From the NCBI GenBank assembly GCA_029778535.1, contig JAKOQB010000187.1, positions 1 through 64,000 of the forward strand: DNA of 64,000 nucleotides. Direction: 5' to 3'. The translations under genes were made by a program, and so were the position numbers. Below the pieces are notes generated by a model, which did not search any database, had not been told where the DNA came from, and saw only the letters and a list, made by a program, of their open reading frames with translations. The stretch is from Pseudomonadota bacterium (GTDB taxonomy: Bacteria; Pseudomonadota; Gammaproteobacteria; Burkholderiales; Burkholderiaceae_F). The number at the start of each line of letters is the position of its first letter. Position 1 is the stretch's first letter. Below, one piece after another: positions 54,545-63,615 of this stretch.

Positions 54545-57500
54545 GGCGCTGGCGCCGCGCCGGACGCCTTCTCTCGCAGGCCCTCCCACAGCTTCCCAGC
54601 ACCGAGCAGTACGTCCTTCATATCTGCGCGTAGCTTCTCGGACTCCAGCGCCTGCTTGCTCATCGCCGTGTGGGCCGTCAGCGCGTCCATCACCGCGCCG
54701 AGGATCTCGTTCGCCAGGTCGGGGGAAGCTGCGAACTGTTCCTTGGTGTTGTTAGCCGCCTGCTCCTGGAGCTTCTCAGACTCCATGAGCTTTCCCTTGA
54801 TGACGTCGTTGACGTAGACCAGCTTATCTCCAGGGGTGAGGTCGCCCTCGAAAAGATCGTTCACCTTGGCGATCAGGTCGGCCAGCGCCACCTTGGTCTT
54901 GTCCTGTACCTGGCCGCCGCCTGTGTCGGTGGTCGGATCGATCTTCACCGCATCTCCTGAGCCCAGGTTCAGCGTCGGATCGCCCATGCTCTTGATGGTG
55001 TACGCCGTGAGCTTCAGTGCCGACAGGTCCACCCCATCGCGCTCGCGCCCGTACGTCAGCAGCGGGTGCAGCAGCCGGAAGAAGATGGAGCGCTTCTCGA
55101 TGTCGGTGTTGCCGTAGTCGAAGATCTGCGACAGGAAGCCGTACAGGCGGACATAGGCGGCGATGTCGTTCTTGAAGAGGATCAGCGAGTCCATCGTGTC
55201 CTTCGCTGCCTTGGCCTTCTTGGCGTCGTCGCCGGCTGCCTGCAACGCCTTCTTCGCCTGCGCAAACGCCGTCAGCATCCGATTGGCCACGGGCAACAAG
55301 GCTGCATCAAGCTCCGAGGTCTTCGCCTTCTTGCCCTTGATGGCCACGTTCACCACGCGGTCCACTTCATAGGTGTCGTACAGCGCCTGACCGTCGAGCT
55401 TGGCCTTCAGCTCGTGCACCAGGTAAGGATCGGTCACGCCCGACAGTTCTGCGGTCTCGTAGTAGGGCTTGAACGAGGCCAGGATGTCGGCTGGCTCGTT
55501 CACGAAGTCGACCACGTATGTCTGGTCCTTGCCCGGGTAGCAGCGGTTCAGGCGAGACAGCGTCTGGACGGCCTGGATGCCGGCCAGCCGCTTGTCCACG
55601 TACATCGCGCACAGCAAGGGCTCGTCAAAGCCCGTCTGGAACTTGTTGGCGACCAGCAGCAGCTGGTAGTCGCCGCTCTTGAAGGCCTCTCGGATGCCTT
55701 GACCTCCGAGCTTCGGGTTCAAGTCCTTGCTGTTCTCGGTGAACGGATCGGGGCCGCTTTCAGGGTCGATCACCTCGCCGGAGAAGGCCACCAGCGCTTC
55801 GATCTTGTAGCCGTTGTCGGCGATGTACTTGCGCGTCGCCTTCTGCCAGCGCACCGCTTCCCTGCGGCTGGCGGTGACAACCATCGCCTTGGCCTGACCA
55901 TCGAGAAGCCCGGCGACGTGCTTGCGGAAGTGCTCGATCACGACCTGGACTCGCTGCGCGATGTTGTACTCGTGCAGTCGAACCCAACCCATGATCCCTT
56001 TCATGGCCTCCGACTTGTCGACCTCCTTTGAGTCGATGGCTTTGCCGTGGTGTGCCAATGAGAACGCCACCTTGTAGGGCGTATAGGTCTTCAGCACGTC
56101 GAGGATGAACCCCTCCTCGATGGCCTGACGCATCGAGTAGACGTGGAAGGGCTCCGGGATGTTGTCGGCGGCCGGCGGGCGCTTCGGGTCAGGCCGGGTG
56201 CCGAACAGCTGGATGGTCTTCTCCTTCGGCGTGGCGGTGAACGCAACGTAGGTGATGCCCGCGTCCTCTGCGCGCGCCTTGGCTGCCATCTGTGCTGCCA
56301 GGATGTCCTCAGCCGTGACGTCGCCGCCATCCTGCATGTCGGCCAGGTCGGCTGCGCTGAGAACCAGCTTTAGCTTGGCTGCCGTCTCGTTGGTCTGTGA
56401 CGAGTGCGCCTCGTCGGCGATCACCGCGAAGCGCTTGCCCTTGCTGGCTGCCAGCTTGCGCACCTCTTCCAATGCGAATGGAAAGGTCTGGATCGTGCAC
56501 ACCACGATCTTCTTGCCGGCTGCCAGCGCCTCTGCCAGTTCCTTGCTCTTGCTGGCACCCTCGCCGGTGACCACGGCCACGACTCCCTGCGTGCGCTCGA
56601 AGGCCATGATCGCTTCGCGCAGCTGATCGTCCAGCACCGTGCGATCGGAGATCACGATCACGGTGTCGAAGACCTTCTGGTCCTTGGCGTCGTGAAGGTC
56701 GGCCAAGAAGTGCGCCGTCCAGGCGATCGAGTTGGTCTTGCCTGATCCTGCCGAGTGCTGCACCAGGTACTTGCCGCCGGGGCCCTCCGCAGTGACCGCC
56801 GCCACCAGCTTGCGGGTGACGGCGAGCTGGTGGTAGCGCGGGAAGATCCAGCTGACCAACTGCTTCTTGGCGTTCTTCACCGGGACCAAGTAGCGGCCGA
56901 GGATCTGCAGGAAGCTGTCGCGCTGCCACACCTGGCGCCACAGGTAGTCGGTTGCGATGCCTGCCTTGGGCGGGTTACCGGCACCGCCGGCATTGCCCTG
57001 GTTGAAGGGCAGGAACGTGGTGTCGAGACCCGCCAGACGCGTGGCCATCGCAGCCTCGGTGTTGCTCACGGCGAAGTGCACCAGCGCACCACCTGGGAAC
57101 GCCAGCAGAGGCTCGGGCGCGTTCTTCGGCTTGAAGACCGGCTCGCGGTCGGTCTTGTACTGGTAGATGGCGTCCTGCACGCTCTGCGTGTAGTGGCTCT
57201 TCAGCTCGCACGTGGCCACCGGTATGCCGTTGAGGAACAGCACTAGGTCGATGCTGTTCTCGTGGTGGATCGAGTAGCGCACTTGGCGCACTACCCGTAG
57301 CCGGTTGGCAGCGTACTTCGCCTGCAGATCGGCGTTCATGCCCAAAGCCGGCTTGAACTGGCACATGGCGATTGGATGCTTCAGGCCGATCATGTCGAAG
57401 CCCAGACGAAGCACTGACAGCGTGCCCTGGGCGTCGAGCGCCTTTCTGAGGCGCTCTGCGACGACCTTAGGCGCGGAGGCCCCATGGCTCTTCTCCACCG

Positions 57501-57669
57501 TCGCCCAGGTCTTAGGCTGGCTGACTTTGATCCAGTCCACCACGTCGTCCACGAACAGCGCTTGAGCGCGGTCGTAGCGCGCACTGTCCCCGGCGTCGTG
57601 GAGCCAGCCAGCGGCGGCGAGGTCGGCGCAGATCTCGTCCTCGAAGTGGACTTCCTTGTGAATGCTCAT
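54541..57669 (-). CDS. hsdR: Type I restriction enzyme, endonuclease/translocase subunit R
   Basis: 1,042 residues. The N-terminal nuclease domain has the catalytic 'VATCELKSHYTQSVQDAIYQYKTDR' (E.K about residue 154). SF2 translocase motifs follow: Walker A HSAGSGKTNSIAW (about 306), DEAH in VIADEAHSSQT (about 417), and FTATPKEKT. A helical C-terminal region binds the methylase. It cuts and translocates unmethylated DNA. ATGA overlap with hsdS upstream; its stop overlaps the transposase start. Intact, full-length for the family. Confidence 0.95.
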   Translation of the reverse strand: MSIHKEVHFEDEICADLAAAGWLHDAGDSARYDRAQALFVDDVVDWIKVSQPKTWATVEKSHGASAPKVVAERLRKALDAQGTLSVLRLGFDMIGLKHPIAMCQFKPALGMNADLQAKYAANRLRVVRQVRYSIHHENSIDLVLFLNGIPVATCELKSHYTQSVQDAIYQYKTDREPVFKPKNAPEPLLAFPGGALVHFAVSNTEAAMATRLAGLDTTFLPFNQGNAGGAGNPPKAGIATDYLWRQVWQRDSFLQILGRYLVPVKNAKKQLVSWIFPRYHQLAVTRKLVAAVTAEGPGGKYLVQHSAGSGKTNSIAWTAHFLADLHDAKDQKVFDTVIVISDRTVLDDQLREAIMAFERTQGVVAVVTGEGASKSKELAEALAAGKKIVVCTIQTFPFALEEVRKLAASKGKRFAVIADEAHSSQTNETAAKLKLVLSAADLADMQDGGDVTAEDILAAQMAAKARAEDAGITYVAFTATPKEKTIQLFGTRPDPKRPPAADNIPEPFHVYSMRQAIEEGFILDVLKTYTPYKVAFSLAHHGKAIDSKEVDKSEAMKGIMGWVRLHEYNIAQRVQVVIEHFRKHVAGLLDGQAKAMVVTASRREAVRWQKATRKYIADNGYKIEALVAFSGEVIDPESGPDPFTENSKDLNPKLGGQGIREAFKSGDYQLLLVANKFQTGFDEPLLCAMYVDKRLAGIQAVQTLSRLNRCYPGKDQTYVVDFVNEPADILASFKPYYETAELSGVTDPYLVHELKAKLDGQALYDTYEVDRVVNVAIKGKKAKTSELDAALLPVANRMLTAFAQAKKALQAAGDDAKKAKAAKDTMDSLILFKNDIAAYVRLYGFLSQIFDYGNTDIEKRSIFFRLLHPLLTYGRERDGVDLSALKLTAYTIKSMGDPTLNLGSGDAVKIDPTTDTGGGQVQDKTKVALADLIAKVNDLFEGDLTPGDKLVYVNDVIKGKLMESEKLQEQAANNTKEQFAASPDLANEILGAVMDALTAHTAMSKQALESEKLRADMKDVLLGAGKLWEGLREKASGAAPAP

Positions 57670-58994
57670 GCGGCGGCACCTTCGGGTTGACGCGCGAGCC
57701 TGCGCACATCGATTTTGCCCGTGACCGCGGCGGAGATGAGAGCCGATCGACGCTCCTGAAGGATGGCGATGCAGTCCTCAGCAGCGGAGATGGTGTTGGC
57801 CACTGATCGCTCAGACGCCTCCAAATGCTTGACGATCGACTCAACCTCTTCCTTGGGAGGCAAAGGGACCACGATGTTCTTGAACTCTTCCCAGTACAGA
57901 CGGAGACGGAAGTCAGTTACTCCACGTGACCGCCCGCGCATCTCCTCGATTGCATTCGGCGTCCTGAGAACACGCTCTACGAAAGACGTCGGAAACTCGG
58001 TTCGAGGCCTTGCCACGACATAGGCGGGACTCACCATGCCGTCTACGGTGACGCTCCCGAACCCGCCCTGCCATGCACGCATCATGTTGTAGACCAAGTC
58101 ACCCGGAGCGACTCGCTTGTACTTCGTCTTGTCGTCGCTGCGGGTGACCTTTCGGTCCATGTCCGCCTCGTCGAGTTCATCGTCCGAGACTCCATCGTGG
58201 ATGGATACGGTCAGCACGGGCAAGTCTGCATTCCCGCGCTCGTCAGTGTCGGAGTACAGGTTGGCCAGCCTCGACGTTTGCCAATGCGCCGGCACCTCCC
58301 CCAACCACTCCACCCCTGAGTCCTTCATCGGGACGTTCGGGTTAAGCCCCTTCGTGACGGCCCGCGAGATCACCGCCTGGCGCTTCTCTTTCAGCAGCTC
58401 GATCAGGCGCCGCTGCTCTTCGACTAGCGCGTCGATCTTGGCGGTTTCGCAGTCGAGGAAGGTGGCGATCGCGTCCTGCTCTTCAGGCTTGGGCTCGACG
58501 ACTTCAAAGGCACCCAGCGCATCGGCAGACAACTCCAGAAAGGTCGTACCGCGCCCGCGCAGGTTTAGTTCGTCTCCGGCAACGCTCAGAAGATAGGCGT
58601 AGAAGCGGGAGTTGCCGTTCCCCTTACGCACAAGCGACTTGCATCCTTGGTTTGTGCACAAGCTGGTGCCGGCAATGGCAAGCGACCCAATCGGCGCGCG
58701 TGTTGAAAGCACGATGCTTTCAGCGGGAACGAGGTTGGTGCCACACGAAGCCAGGCCTGCCGTCGTAATCCGTCGACTCGATTCGATGATCTCGAATCCT
58801 CGCAGACCGCTGAGATCGGCAGGCGTCACCCATACGTGCTCGCCATCCCAGTAGTCGGCCACCTCTGACTTGGGGGTCGATCCACCAACCACTGTGAAGA
58901 CATGCTTTAGCGCCTTCACGGTCCAGCTAGTAGGTACGCGCCCGAGCCATCGGGCGCCGGAGTCCTTGTATTCGCCGTATCGCAGGAAACTCAT
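57666..58994 (-). CDS. hsdS: Type I restriction enzyme, specificity subunit S
   Basis: 442 residues with the two-half layout. Target-recognition domain 1 starts at [15 protein letters not shown], and domain 2 starts at the parallel [16 protein letters not shown] near residue 220. Each is followed by a conserved helix ([78 protein letters not shown]). It sets a bipartite recognition sequence that cannot be predicted by eye. ATGA overlaps at both ends with hsdM and hsdR. Confidence 0.93.
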   Translation of the reverse strand: MSFLRYGEYKDSGARWLGRVPTSWTVKALKHVFTVVGGSTPKSEVADYWDGEHVWVTPADLSGLRGFEIIESSRRITTAGLASCGTNLVPAESIVLSTRAPIGSLAIAGTSLCTNQGCKSLVRKGNGNSRFYAYLLSVAGDELNLRGRGTTFLELSADALGAFEVVEPKPEEQDAIATFLDCETAKIDALVEEQRRLIELLKEKRQAVISRAVTKGLNPNVPMKDSGVEWLGEVPAHWQTSRLANLYSDTDERGNADLPVLTVSIHDGVSDDELDEADMDRKVTRSDDKTKYKRVAPGDLVYNMMRAWQGGFGSVTVDGMVSPAYVVARPRTEFPTSFVERVLRTPNAIEEMRGRSRGVTDFRLRLYWEEFKNIVVPLPPKEEVESIVKHLEASERSVANTISAAEDCIAILQERRSALISAAVTGKIDVRRLARQPEGAAA

Positions 58995-60826
58995 GCCGAC
59001 AGCCCCTCGATCATGGCCTTGATCCGGTCGGTGACCTTCTTCAAATCGGTGTCGATCTCGGCCAGTTCGCGCGGCGGCTCGAACACGTAGAAGTGCCGGT
59101 TGAACGGAATCTCGTAGCCGACCTTGGTCTTCTCGTGGTCGATCCATGCGTCGGGCGCGTGCGGCAGCACCTCGCGCTTGAAGTAGGTTTCGACGTCCTC
59201 GGCCAGCGGCACGTTCTCGGTGTCGCGCAGGCTGCTGTCGGGTTGCGGCTTGCCCTTGCTCTTGCCCTTCTCCCCAAGGATGGGCTTGCCCTTGGCGTCG
59301 CGCAGCGGCCGCTCGACGGTGATGGTGCGGTAGCCGAAGTCCTCGTTGCGGAAGATGCGAGACACGGGCACGCGCTTGACCTTGCCACCCTGCGGCGCCT
59401 TGGGCAGGGTCTCGCCGTCCATCAACACCTGCCTGCTGGCCTCCTTGCCATCGGCGTCCAGCACCGTAACGAGGCTGGCTTCCACGAAGTCGCCGAACAG
59501 CTTGGTCACGGTGGCGATGTGCTCGTCGCTCATCTCCTTGCGCTTGCTGCCCAGGCTCTTGCGCATCTTCTGCCAGAAGCTGGAGGCGTCGATCAGCTGT
59601 ACGAAGCCCTTGCGGTCGTCGGGCTTGCGGTTGCTCAGAATCCAGATGTAGGTGCTGATGCCGGTGTTGTAGAACATGTCCGTCGGCAGGGCGACGATGG
59701 CCTCGACCAGGTCGTTCTCCAGCACGTAGCGCCTGATCTCCGACTCGCCTGAGCCGGCGCCGCCAGTGAACAGTGGCGAGCCGTTGAGCACGATGCCAAT
59801 GCGGCTCCCGCCCTGCTTCTCCGGGCGCATCTTGCTGAGCAGGTGCAGCAGGAACAGCAATGAACCGTCCGACACGCGCGGGATTCCAGGCCCAAAGCGG
59901 CCGTTGTAGCCCTGCTTCTCGTGCTCCTCGCGGATCGCTTTCTCGATCTTCTTCCACTCGACTCCGAACGGAGGGTTCGACAGCATGTAGTCGAAGAGCT
60001 TGCCAAGCAGCCCGTCCTCGCTGAGGGTGTTGCCGAGCACGATGTTGCTGATGTCCTGGCCACGGATCAGCATGTCAGCCTTGCAGATGGCGTGCGACTC
60101 GGGGTTCAGCTCCTGGCCGAACAGTGTCAGCCGCGCCTTGGGATTCAGCTCGAACAGGTACTCCCCGGCCACGCTGAGCATGCCGCCGGTGCCGGCCGTG
60201 GGGTCGTACATCGTCCGCACGACCCCGGGCTTGGTCAGCGCTTCGCCGTCTTCGATGAACAGCAGGTTCACCATCAGGCGAATCACCTCGCGCGGGGTGA
60301 AGTGCTCACCGGCCGTCTCGTTCGACAGTTCGGCGAACTTGCGGATCAGCTCTTCGAACACCAGCCCCATCTGCACGTTGTCCACGCTCTTGGGGTGCAG
60401 GTTGATGGCCGAGAACTTCTCGGTCACCAGGTACAGCAGCTTGGCCTTGTGCAGCCGCTCGACGGTAGCGGCAAAGTCGAAGTGCTCGAAGATCGAGCGC
60501 ACATCCGCCGCAAAGCCCTGGATGTAGCTGTCCAGGTTCGCGCGAATGTTGTCCTGGTCGCCCATGAGCTTGCCCATATCGAGCGACGAGACGTTGTAGA
60601 AGTCCAGGCCGGTCTTGCGCTTGACGAAGGGCTCGAAGGCGATGCACGCCTTCTTCTTGTCAGCGTGCTCTTTCAGGGCAGCTTCCTTCGTGGGGGCCAG
60701 TACGCAATCCAGCCGCCGCAGCACTGTGAAGGGCAGGATGACGCGGCCGTACTCGCTTTGCTTGAAGTCGCCGCGCAGCAGATCCGCAACGGACCAGATA
60801 AGGGAGGAGAGTGCTTGTTGGTTCAT
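58991..60826 (-). CDS. hsdM: Type I restriction enzyme, adenine methylase subunit M
   Basis: 611 residues. N-terminal HsdM_N helical domain ([37 protein letters not shown]). SAM-binding motif I is [10 protein letters not shown] (about 209) and catalytic motif IV is NPPFG (about 283), marking an N6-adenine methylase. Longer than the usual 500 or so residues, with an extra C-terminal section (Gly/Lys-rich [17 protein letters not shown]). Forms M2S and R2M2S complexes with the next two genes. Confidence 0.95.
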   Translation of the reverse strand: MNQQALSSLIWSVADLLRGDFKQSEYGRVILPFTVLRRLDCVLAPTKEAALKEHADKKKACIAFEPFVKRKTGLDFYNVSSLDMGKLMGDQDNIRANLDSYIQGFAADVRSIFEHFDFAATVERLHKAKLLYLVTEKFSAINLHPKSVDNVQMGLVFEELIRKFAELSNETAGEHFTPREVIRLMVNLLFIEDGEALTKPGVVRTMYDPTAGTGGMLSVAGEYLFELNPKARLTLFGQELNPESHAICKADMLIRGQDISNIVLGNTLSEDGLLGKLFDYMLSNPPFGVEWKKIEKAIREEHEKQGYNGRFGPGIPRVSDGSLLFLLHLLSKMRPEKQGGSRIGIVLNGSPLFTGGAGSGESEIRRYVLENDLVEAIVALPTDMFYNTGISTYIWILSNRKPDDRKGFVQLIDASSFWQKMRKSLGSKRKEMSDEHIATVTKLFGDFVEASLVTVLDADGKEASRQVLMDGETLPKAPQGGKVKRVPVSRIFRNEDFGYRTITVERPLRDAKGKPILGEKGKSKGKPQPDSSLRDTENVPLAEDVETYFKREVLPHAPDAWIDHEKTKVGYEIPFNRHFYVFEPPRELAEIDTDLKKVTDRIKAMIEGLSA

Positions 60827-60853
60827 TAGTGTTCTAAAGCTGATGCACGATGG

Positions 60854-61792
60854 TCAGGGGAGGTCTTGCAAGGTTTCGACAAGCCGCACGTCCCTTGACC
60901 TCTGAAGCCGATCCGTCAGTAAAGCCCGGAACTCATCGAACCAGGGGGCTGTTCTGTAGCCGTACCCTGTCACGAGGTTCTCGCCCTCGAAGTTGCCGTG
61001 TATGTAACCCATCCTCTTGAATCCAACGGCTCCACCTGAGATGTAGGGAAGCATCGGTCCGCGAGGGCGGAAGCCGCTTATGAACACCTTCCCGTCTTCG
61101 CAGGACCTGAGCCGGGATGGGCTGACGATGCTGCTGCTGGTGAACAGGCCGACCCGCCTCGCAGCTGCGAAGATCGTTGCGACATTGACCAACCCTTTGG
61201 GGTCGTCCAGAACCCAGTTGTGAGCCAACACGACGTAACGCCGCTTGCGTTCGCGGCCCAAGCGTTCTCGGCCCCCAGCTCCCTCTGGCTCGAAGTCTTC
61301 TTCGTAAACAACGGTCACTGCTCCGTCGAGGTCGTCAGGGACACGGTGCACGGTGCTGTACGCCCTGATGCGGCACCTATCGCGCCCGGTGGCTGCGAGC
61401 CTTGCCTCCAGCCACTCAACAAGAGACGGAAGGTCCGTAGAAGGCAACTGTGAGGTGTTGTAGTCGTGCTCGCGGTGGGGCTTCCCGTCACCGCTGCTCA
61501 GCCAGGAACGGTCGATCCAGAGGAGCTGAGAAGCCCAGTCAAGGTGCTCCGGCTCTAGAACCTTCATCAACTCTCTGACGTCGCCCAGCTGCGACGCCGA
61601 AAGCCGCCTGCATGGGTGATCGAGGTCAGCGATCTGATTCGATGAAATGTCGTGGGCTGCGAACGCTTGGACGAACCGCAACGCCCTTTGTCGGGCAGGG
61701 TTCCCATAGGAGCCGAGCCACCGGTACGCGATCGAAGTGGCGCTTACGAGCCCGCGCCCTCCTGCGATGAGAGCTTCTTGATGAACTGCCAT
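60854..61792 (-). CDS. Unrecognised protein, first gene of the hsd operon in the transposon
   Basis: About 312 residues from ATG 61792 (AGGAAG eight bases upstream); ATG 61834 would add 14 residues. I do not recognise the family. Visible features: a His/Asp-containing segment (DGKPHREHDYNTSQLPS), a basic patch (RERLGRERKRRYVVLAHNWVLDD) and a Gly-rich C-terminal third (SGGAVGFKRMGYIHGNFEGENLVTGYGYR). No signal or membrane helix, so cytoplasmic. It ends 27 bp before hsdM, on the same strand and inside the transposon ends. It could be a regulator, an anti-restriction guard or a second defence effector; none is shown. Confidence 0.7.
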   Translation of the reverse strand: MAVHQEALIAGGRGLVSATSIAYRWLGSYGNPARQRALRFVQAFAAHDISSNQIADLDHPCRRLSASQLGDVRELMKVLEPEHLDWASQLLWIDRSWLSSGDGKPHREHDYNTSQLPSTDLPSLVEWLEARLAATGRDRCRIRAYSTVHRVPDDLDGAVTVVYEEDFEPEGAGGRERLGRERKRRYVVLAHNWVLDDPKGLVNVATIFAAARRVGLFTSSSIVSPSRLRSCEDGKVFISGFRPRGPMLPYISGGAVGFKRMGYIHGNFEGENLVTGYGYRTAPWFDEFRALLTDRLQRSRDVRLVETLQDLP

Positions 61793-61816
61793 CCCTGCCA
61801 CTTCCTCCCCGTCTGT

Positions 61817-61891
61817 GGCGTTCCAACACGCCATTCCGACTTACGGGCAAGAAGCATAGCAGCTCTGCACACATAAAATTCCGACTTACGG
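61817..61891. promoter_or_regulatory. Subterminal repeats at the hsd end of the transposon
   Basis: The 14-mer ATTCCGACTTACGG occurs at 61833-61846 and 61878-61891, 45 bp apart. Next to the first copy, GGCGTTCCAACACGCC (61817-61832) repeats the inner part of the right end (CGTTCCAACACGCT at 61920-61933). This is upstream of the hsd operon, so it likely includes its promoter and perhaps extra transposase sites. Confidence 0.55.
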
Positions 61892-61921
61892 AAAAGAAGA
61901 CGGCCCTCGATCTGAGAGCCG

Positions 61922-61946
61922 TTCCAACACGCTAGTCCGGATACCC
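61922..61946 (-). repeat. Right terminal inverted repeat of the transposon
   Basis: Read inward on the minus strand it begins GGGTATCCGGA, then C.TAG, CGTGT, TGGAA. It matches the left end at 21 of 25 bases. Confidence 0.9.
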
Positions 61947-61954
61947 TTTCTTAT
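61947..61954. repeat. Right target-site duplication TTTCTTAT
   Basis: Identical to 53091-53098. It contains the TAA stop (minus strand, 61951-61953) of the neighbouring DUF1801 gene. Confidence 0.93.
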
Positions 61955-62640
61955 TTGCGCCGCGCCTTTTGCGCCGCCGGCTTCCTGGCGATCCGTTTCG
62001 CGGCCGCGGGCCGGATCGCGGTGCCCGACTTCTTCGGCGCCGGTCGCGCTGCCGGCTTGCCGCCATGGGCCGCGGTCCGGACCACGGCGACTGCCTTTTT
62101 CACCGTCGCCGCAGCGGTCGCCAGGGTCCCTCCAGCCGCGGCGGCGGCAGCGGCTTGCGCGGCGAGTTCCGCCGCGGTCGGTTTCAGGCTGATCACCTGC
62201 TTTCCCGGCGGCGGCGCCGCCTTTTCTTCCTTGATGTCCCACAGCTTCAGCAGTTCGGCCTGCGTCGGCACCGTTCCCTGCGACACCCGGGTCCGGCGCG
62301 CCGCGACCGAATCGCGCACGATCTTCTCGACCACATCGAGCGGGAGCCGGTTCAGGTCGGAAAAGCGGATGAAGCTGCGCCGGGTGTCCACTCCGGGCAG
62401 CACGTCCTTGTGGCGCGCGACGACTTCCTGTTCGGCGACATAGAGCGACATGTGCCGGCGTCCCGACTCGAGCGCGAACAACGGGCCGTCGAGTTCGTAG
62501 AACGCGAGGCCGTAGCGCATGCTTTCGCGCACTCCCCGGGCGGAGCGCCGGATCATGCTGCAGACGCGCGCCATGGCGACCCTGCGATCAGGCGGCAAGT
62601 CCCGCAGGTACGCGCCGACCGTCGTGGGCGTCATCATCAT
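61951..62640 (-). CDS. DUF1801 protein with Ala/Lys-rich histone-like tail
   Basis: 229 residues. The first 110 or so are DUF1801 (TVGAYLRDLPPDRRVAMARVCSMIRRSARGVRESMRYGLAFYELDGPLFAL...RRHMSLYVAEQEV). The last 90 or so are Ala/Lys/Pro-rich and strongly basic (AAKRIARKPAAQKARRK at the end), like histone H1-type bacterial tails, suggesting nucleic-acid binding. ATG 62640 has GAGGGG six bases upstream. The transposon inserted at its stop codon without changing the protein. Confidence 0.78.
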   Translation of the reverse strand: MMMTPTTVGAYLRDLPPDRRVAMARVCSMIRRSARGVRESMRYGLAFYELDGPLFALESGRRHMSLYVAEQEVVARHKDVLPGVDTRRSFIRFSDLNRLPLDVVEKIVRDSVAARRTRVSQGTVPTQAELLKLWDIKEEKAAPPPGKQVISLKPTAAELAAQAAAAAAAGGTLATAAATVKKAVAVVRTAAHGGKPAARPAPKKSGTAIRPAAAKRIARKPAAQKARRK

Positions 62641-62760
62641 CAAAGTCCCCTCGGGCATAGCTGAACACCGCAACTGCAAACGCATTATTTTAACTGACCC
62701 GCGTCTCGAACTCACGTGCAAAGCCGGATCGACGCCCATTCCGGCGAACCGGCGTTGCAG

Positions 62761-62780
62761 ATTCGCACGATCGTGCTAAT
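62761..62780. promoter_or_regulatory. Palindromic operator before the TetR gene
   Basis: ATTCGCACGATCGTGCTAAT is symmetric at 18 of 20 positions. It lies 8 bp before the TetR ATG and is closely matched by 63455-63474, so it is the likely TetR autorepression site. Confidence 0.75.
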
Positions 62781-62788
62781 CTTTGCCT

Positions 62789-63430
62789 ATGGGTGTGGCG
62801 GGGTTGACCAAGGCGGAGCAGACGCGAGCGGCGATCGTCGACGCGGCGCTGACGATGGCGCAGGCGATCGGGCTCGAAGGTCTCACGATCGGCACCGTCG
62901 CGGAGCAGGCCGGCCTGTCGAAGAGCGGCGTATTCTCCCGCGTCGGCTCGCGCGAGGAGTTGCAGGTCGCGGCGCTGAGGGAATACGAGCGCCGGTTCGC
63001 CGAGCAGGTCGTCGTTCCCGCGTTGCGCGAGCCGCGTGGGCTGGCGCGGCTGCGCGCAGTGTGTCGGCGCTGGCTGGACTGGGTGATTTCCGGCCTGGGA
63101 AGCAACGGGTGCCTGTTCATCAGCGGGGCCGTCGAGTATGACGACCGCCCGGGCGTGGTCCGCGACGCCTTGCTGGCGGGACTCGGCGAATTGCGCAAGC
63201 TGCTCGCGCGCACGGTGCGGCAGGCGGTCGATACGGGCGAGCTGAGTTCGGACACCGACCCCGATCAGGTCGCTTTCGAGCTGTATGCGATCGTGCTCGC
63301 GCTGCATAACGAAACCCGCCTGTTGCGCGATGCGCGCGCGGCCCCTCGCGCGAGCGCCGCATTCGAGCGCCTGCTGACGGCTTGCGGCGCTTCCCCGGCG
63401 AATGATCACCGGGACTCCCGGGCGCGCTAG
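62789..63430 (+). CDS. TetR family transcriptional regulator
   Basis: 213 residues. N-terminal HTH: TRAAIVDAALTMAQAIGLEGLTIGTVAEQAGLSKSGVFSRVGSREELQVAAL. C-terminal ligand domain is of TetR_C type (WLDWVISGLGSNGCLFISGAVEYDDRPG). ATG 62789 leaves the operator just upstream. A second matching operator stands before the small gene downstream, so the regulator probably controls both. Confidence 0.88.
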   Translation: MGVAGLTKAEQTRAAIVDAALTMAQAIGLEGLTIGTVAEQAGLSKSGVFSRVGSREELQVAALREYERRFAEQVVVPALREPRGLARLRAVCRRWLDWVISGLGSNGCLFISGAVEYDDRPGVVRDALLAGLGELRKLLARTVRQAVDTGELSSDTDPDQVAFELYAIVLALHNETRLLRDARAAPRASAAFERLLTACGASPANDHRDSRAR

Positions 63431-63454
63431 GTCGACGCGTTTTCTTCGACCAAG

Positions 63455-63474
63455 ATTCGCACGGTCGTGCGACT
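63455..63474. promoter_or_regulatory. Second TetR-type operator
   Basis: ATTCGCACGGTCGTGCGACT shares ATTCGCACG.TCGTGC with the site at 62761-62780. It abuts the AAGGAG ribosome site of the small gene. Confidence 0.72.
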
Positions 63475-63486
63475 AAGGAGTTCGAC

Positions 63487-63615
63487 ATGATGACGCCTCA
63501 TCCGATCCACGAATTCACTGCCACGCTGATCGAGCGCGTGGCTGATCTTCTGCTGCGTGCCGCAGGCGGGCCGGTGCAACTGCCGCGGTCCAATGAGGAC
63601 TTCGGCTTCTACTGA
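63487..63615 (+). CDS. 42-residue small protein under the second TetR operator
   Basis: Perfect AAGGAG at 63475-63480 lies six bases before ATG 63487. The frame encodes 42 residues: an amphipathic helix (HEFTATLIERVADLLLRAAGG) and the tail PVQLPRSNEDFGFY. No family recognised; it could be a true small protein or the start of a truncated gene. Its last 7 bases overlap the stop of the convergent gene. Confidence 0.55.
   Translation: MMTPHPIHEFTATLIERVADLLLRAAGGPVQLPRSNEDFGFY

Larger units (their letters stand above)
53099..61946. mobile_element. ISL3-family transposon carrying a type I restriction-modification system
   Basis: The element spans 8,848 bp between matching ends that begin GGGTATCCGGA and continue CGTGT and GGAA at the same offsets (21 of 25 positions identical). 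A perfect 8-bp duplication TTTCTTAT flanks it. Contents, right to left on the minus strand: unknown gene, hsdM, hsdS, hsdR, ISL3 transposase. No second end is found near 54.6 kb, where a transposase-only IS would stop, and hsdR overlaps the transposase there, so the whole segment is the mobile unit. The DNA reads less GC-rich than its flanks (not computed). ISL3 members with passenger genes are known; this cargo is the notable part. Confidence 0.9.

Noticed and set aside
53099-54620. A simple transposase-only ISL3 insertion
   Set aside because: No inverted end lies near 54.6 kb, hsdR is intact there and overlaps the transposase, and the matching end with the 8-bp duplication is at 61.95 kb.
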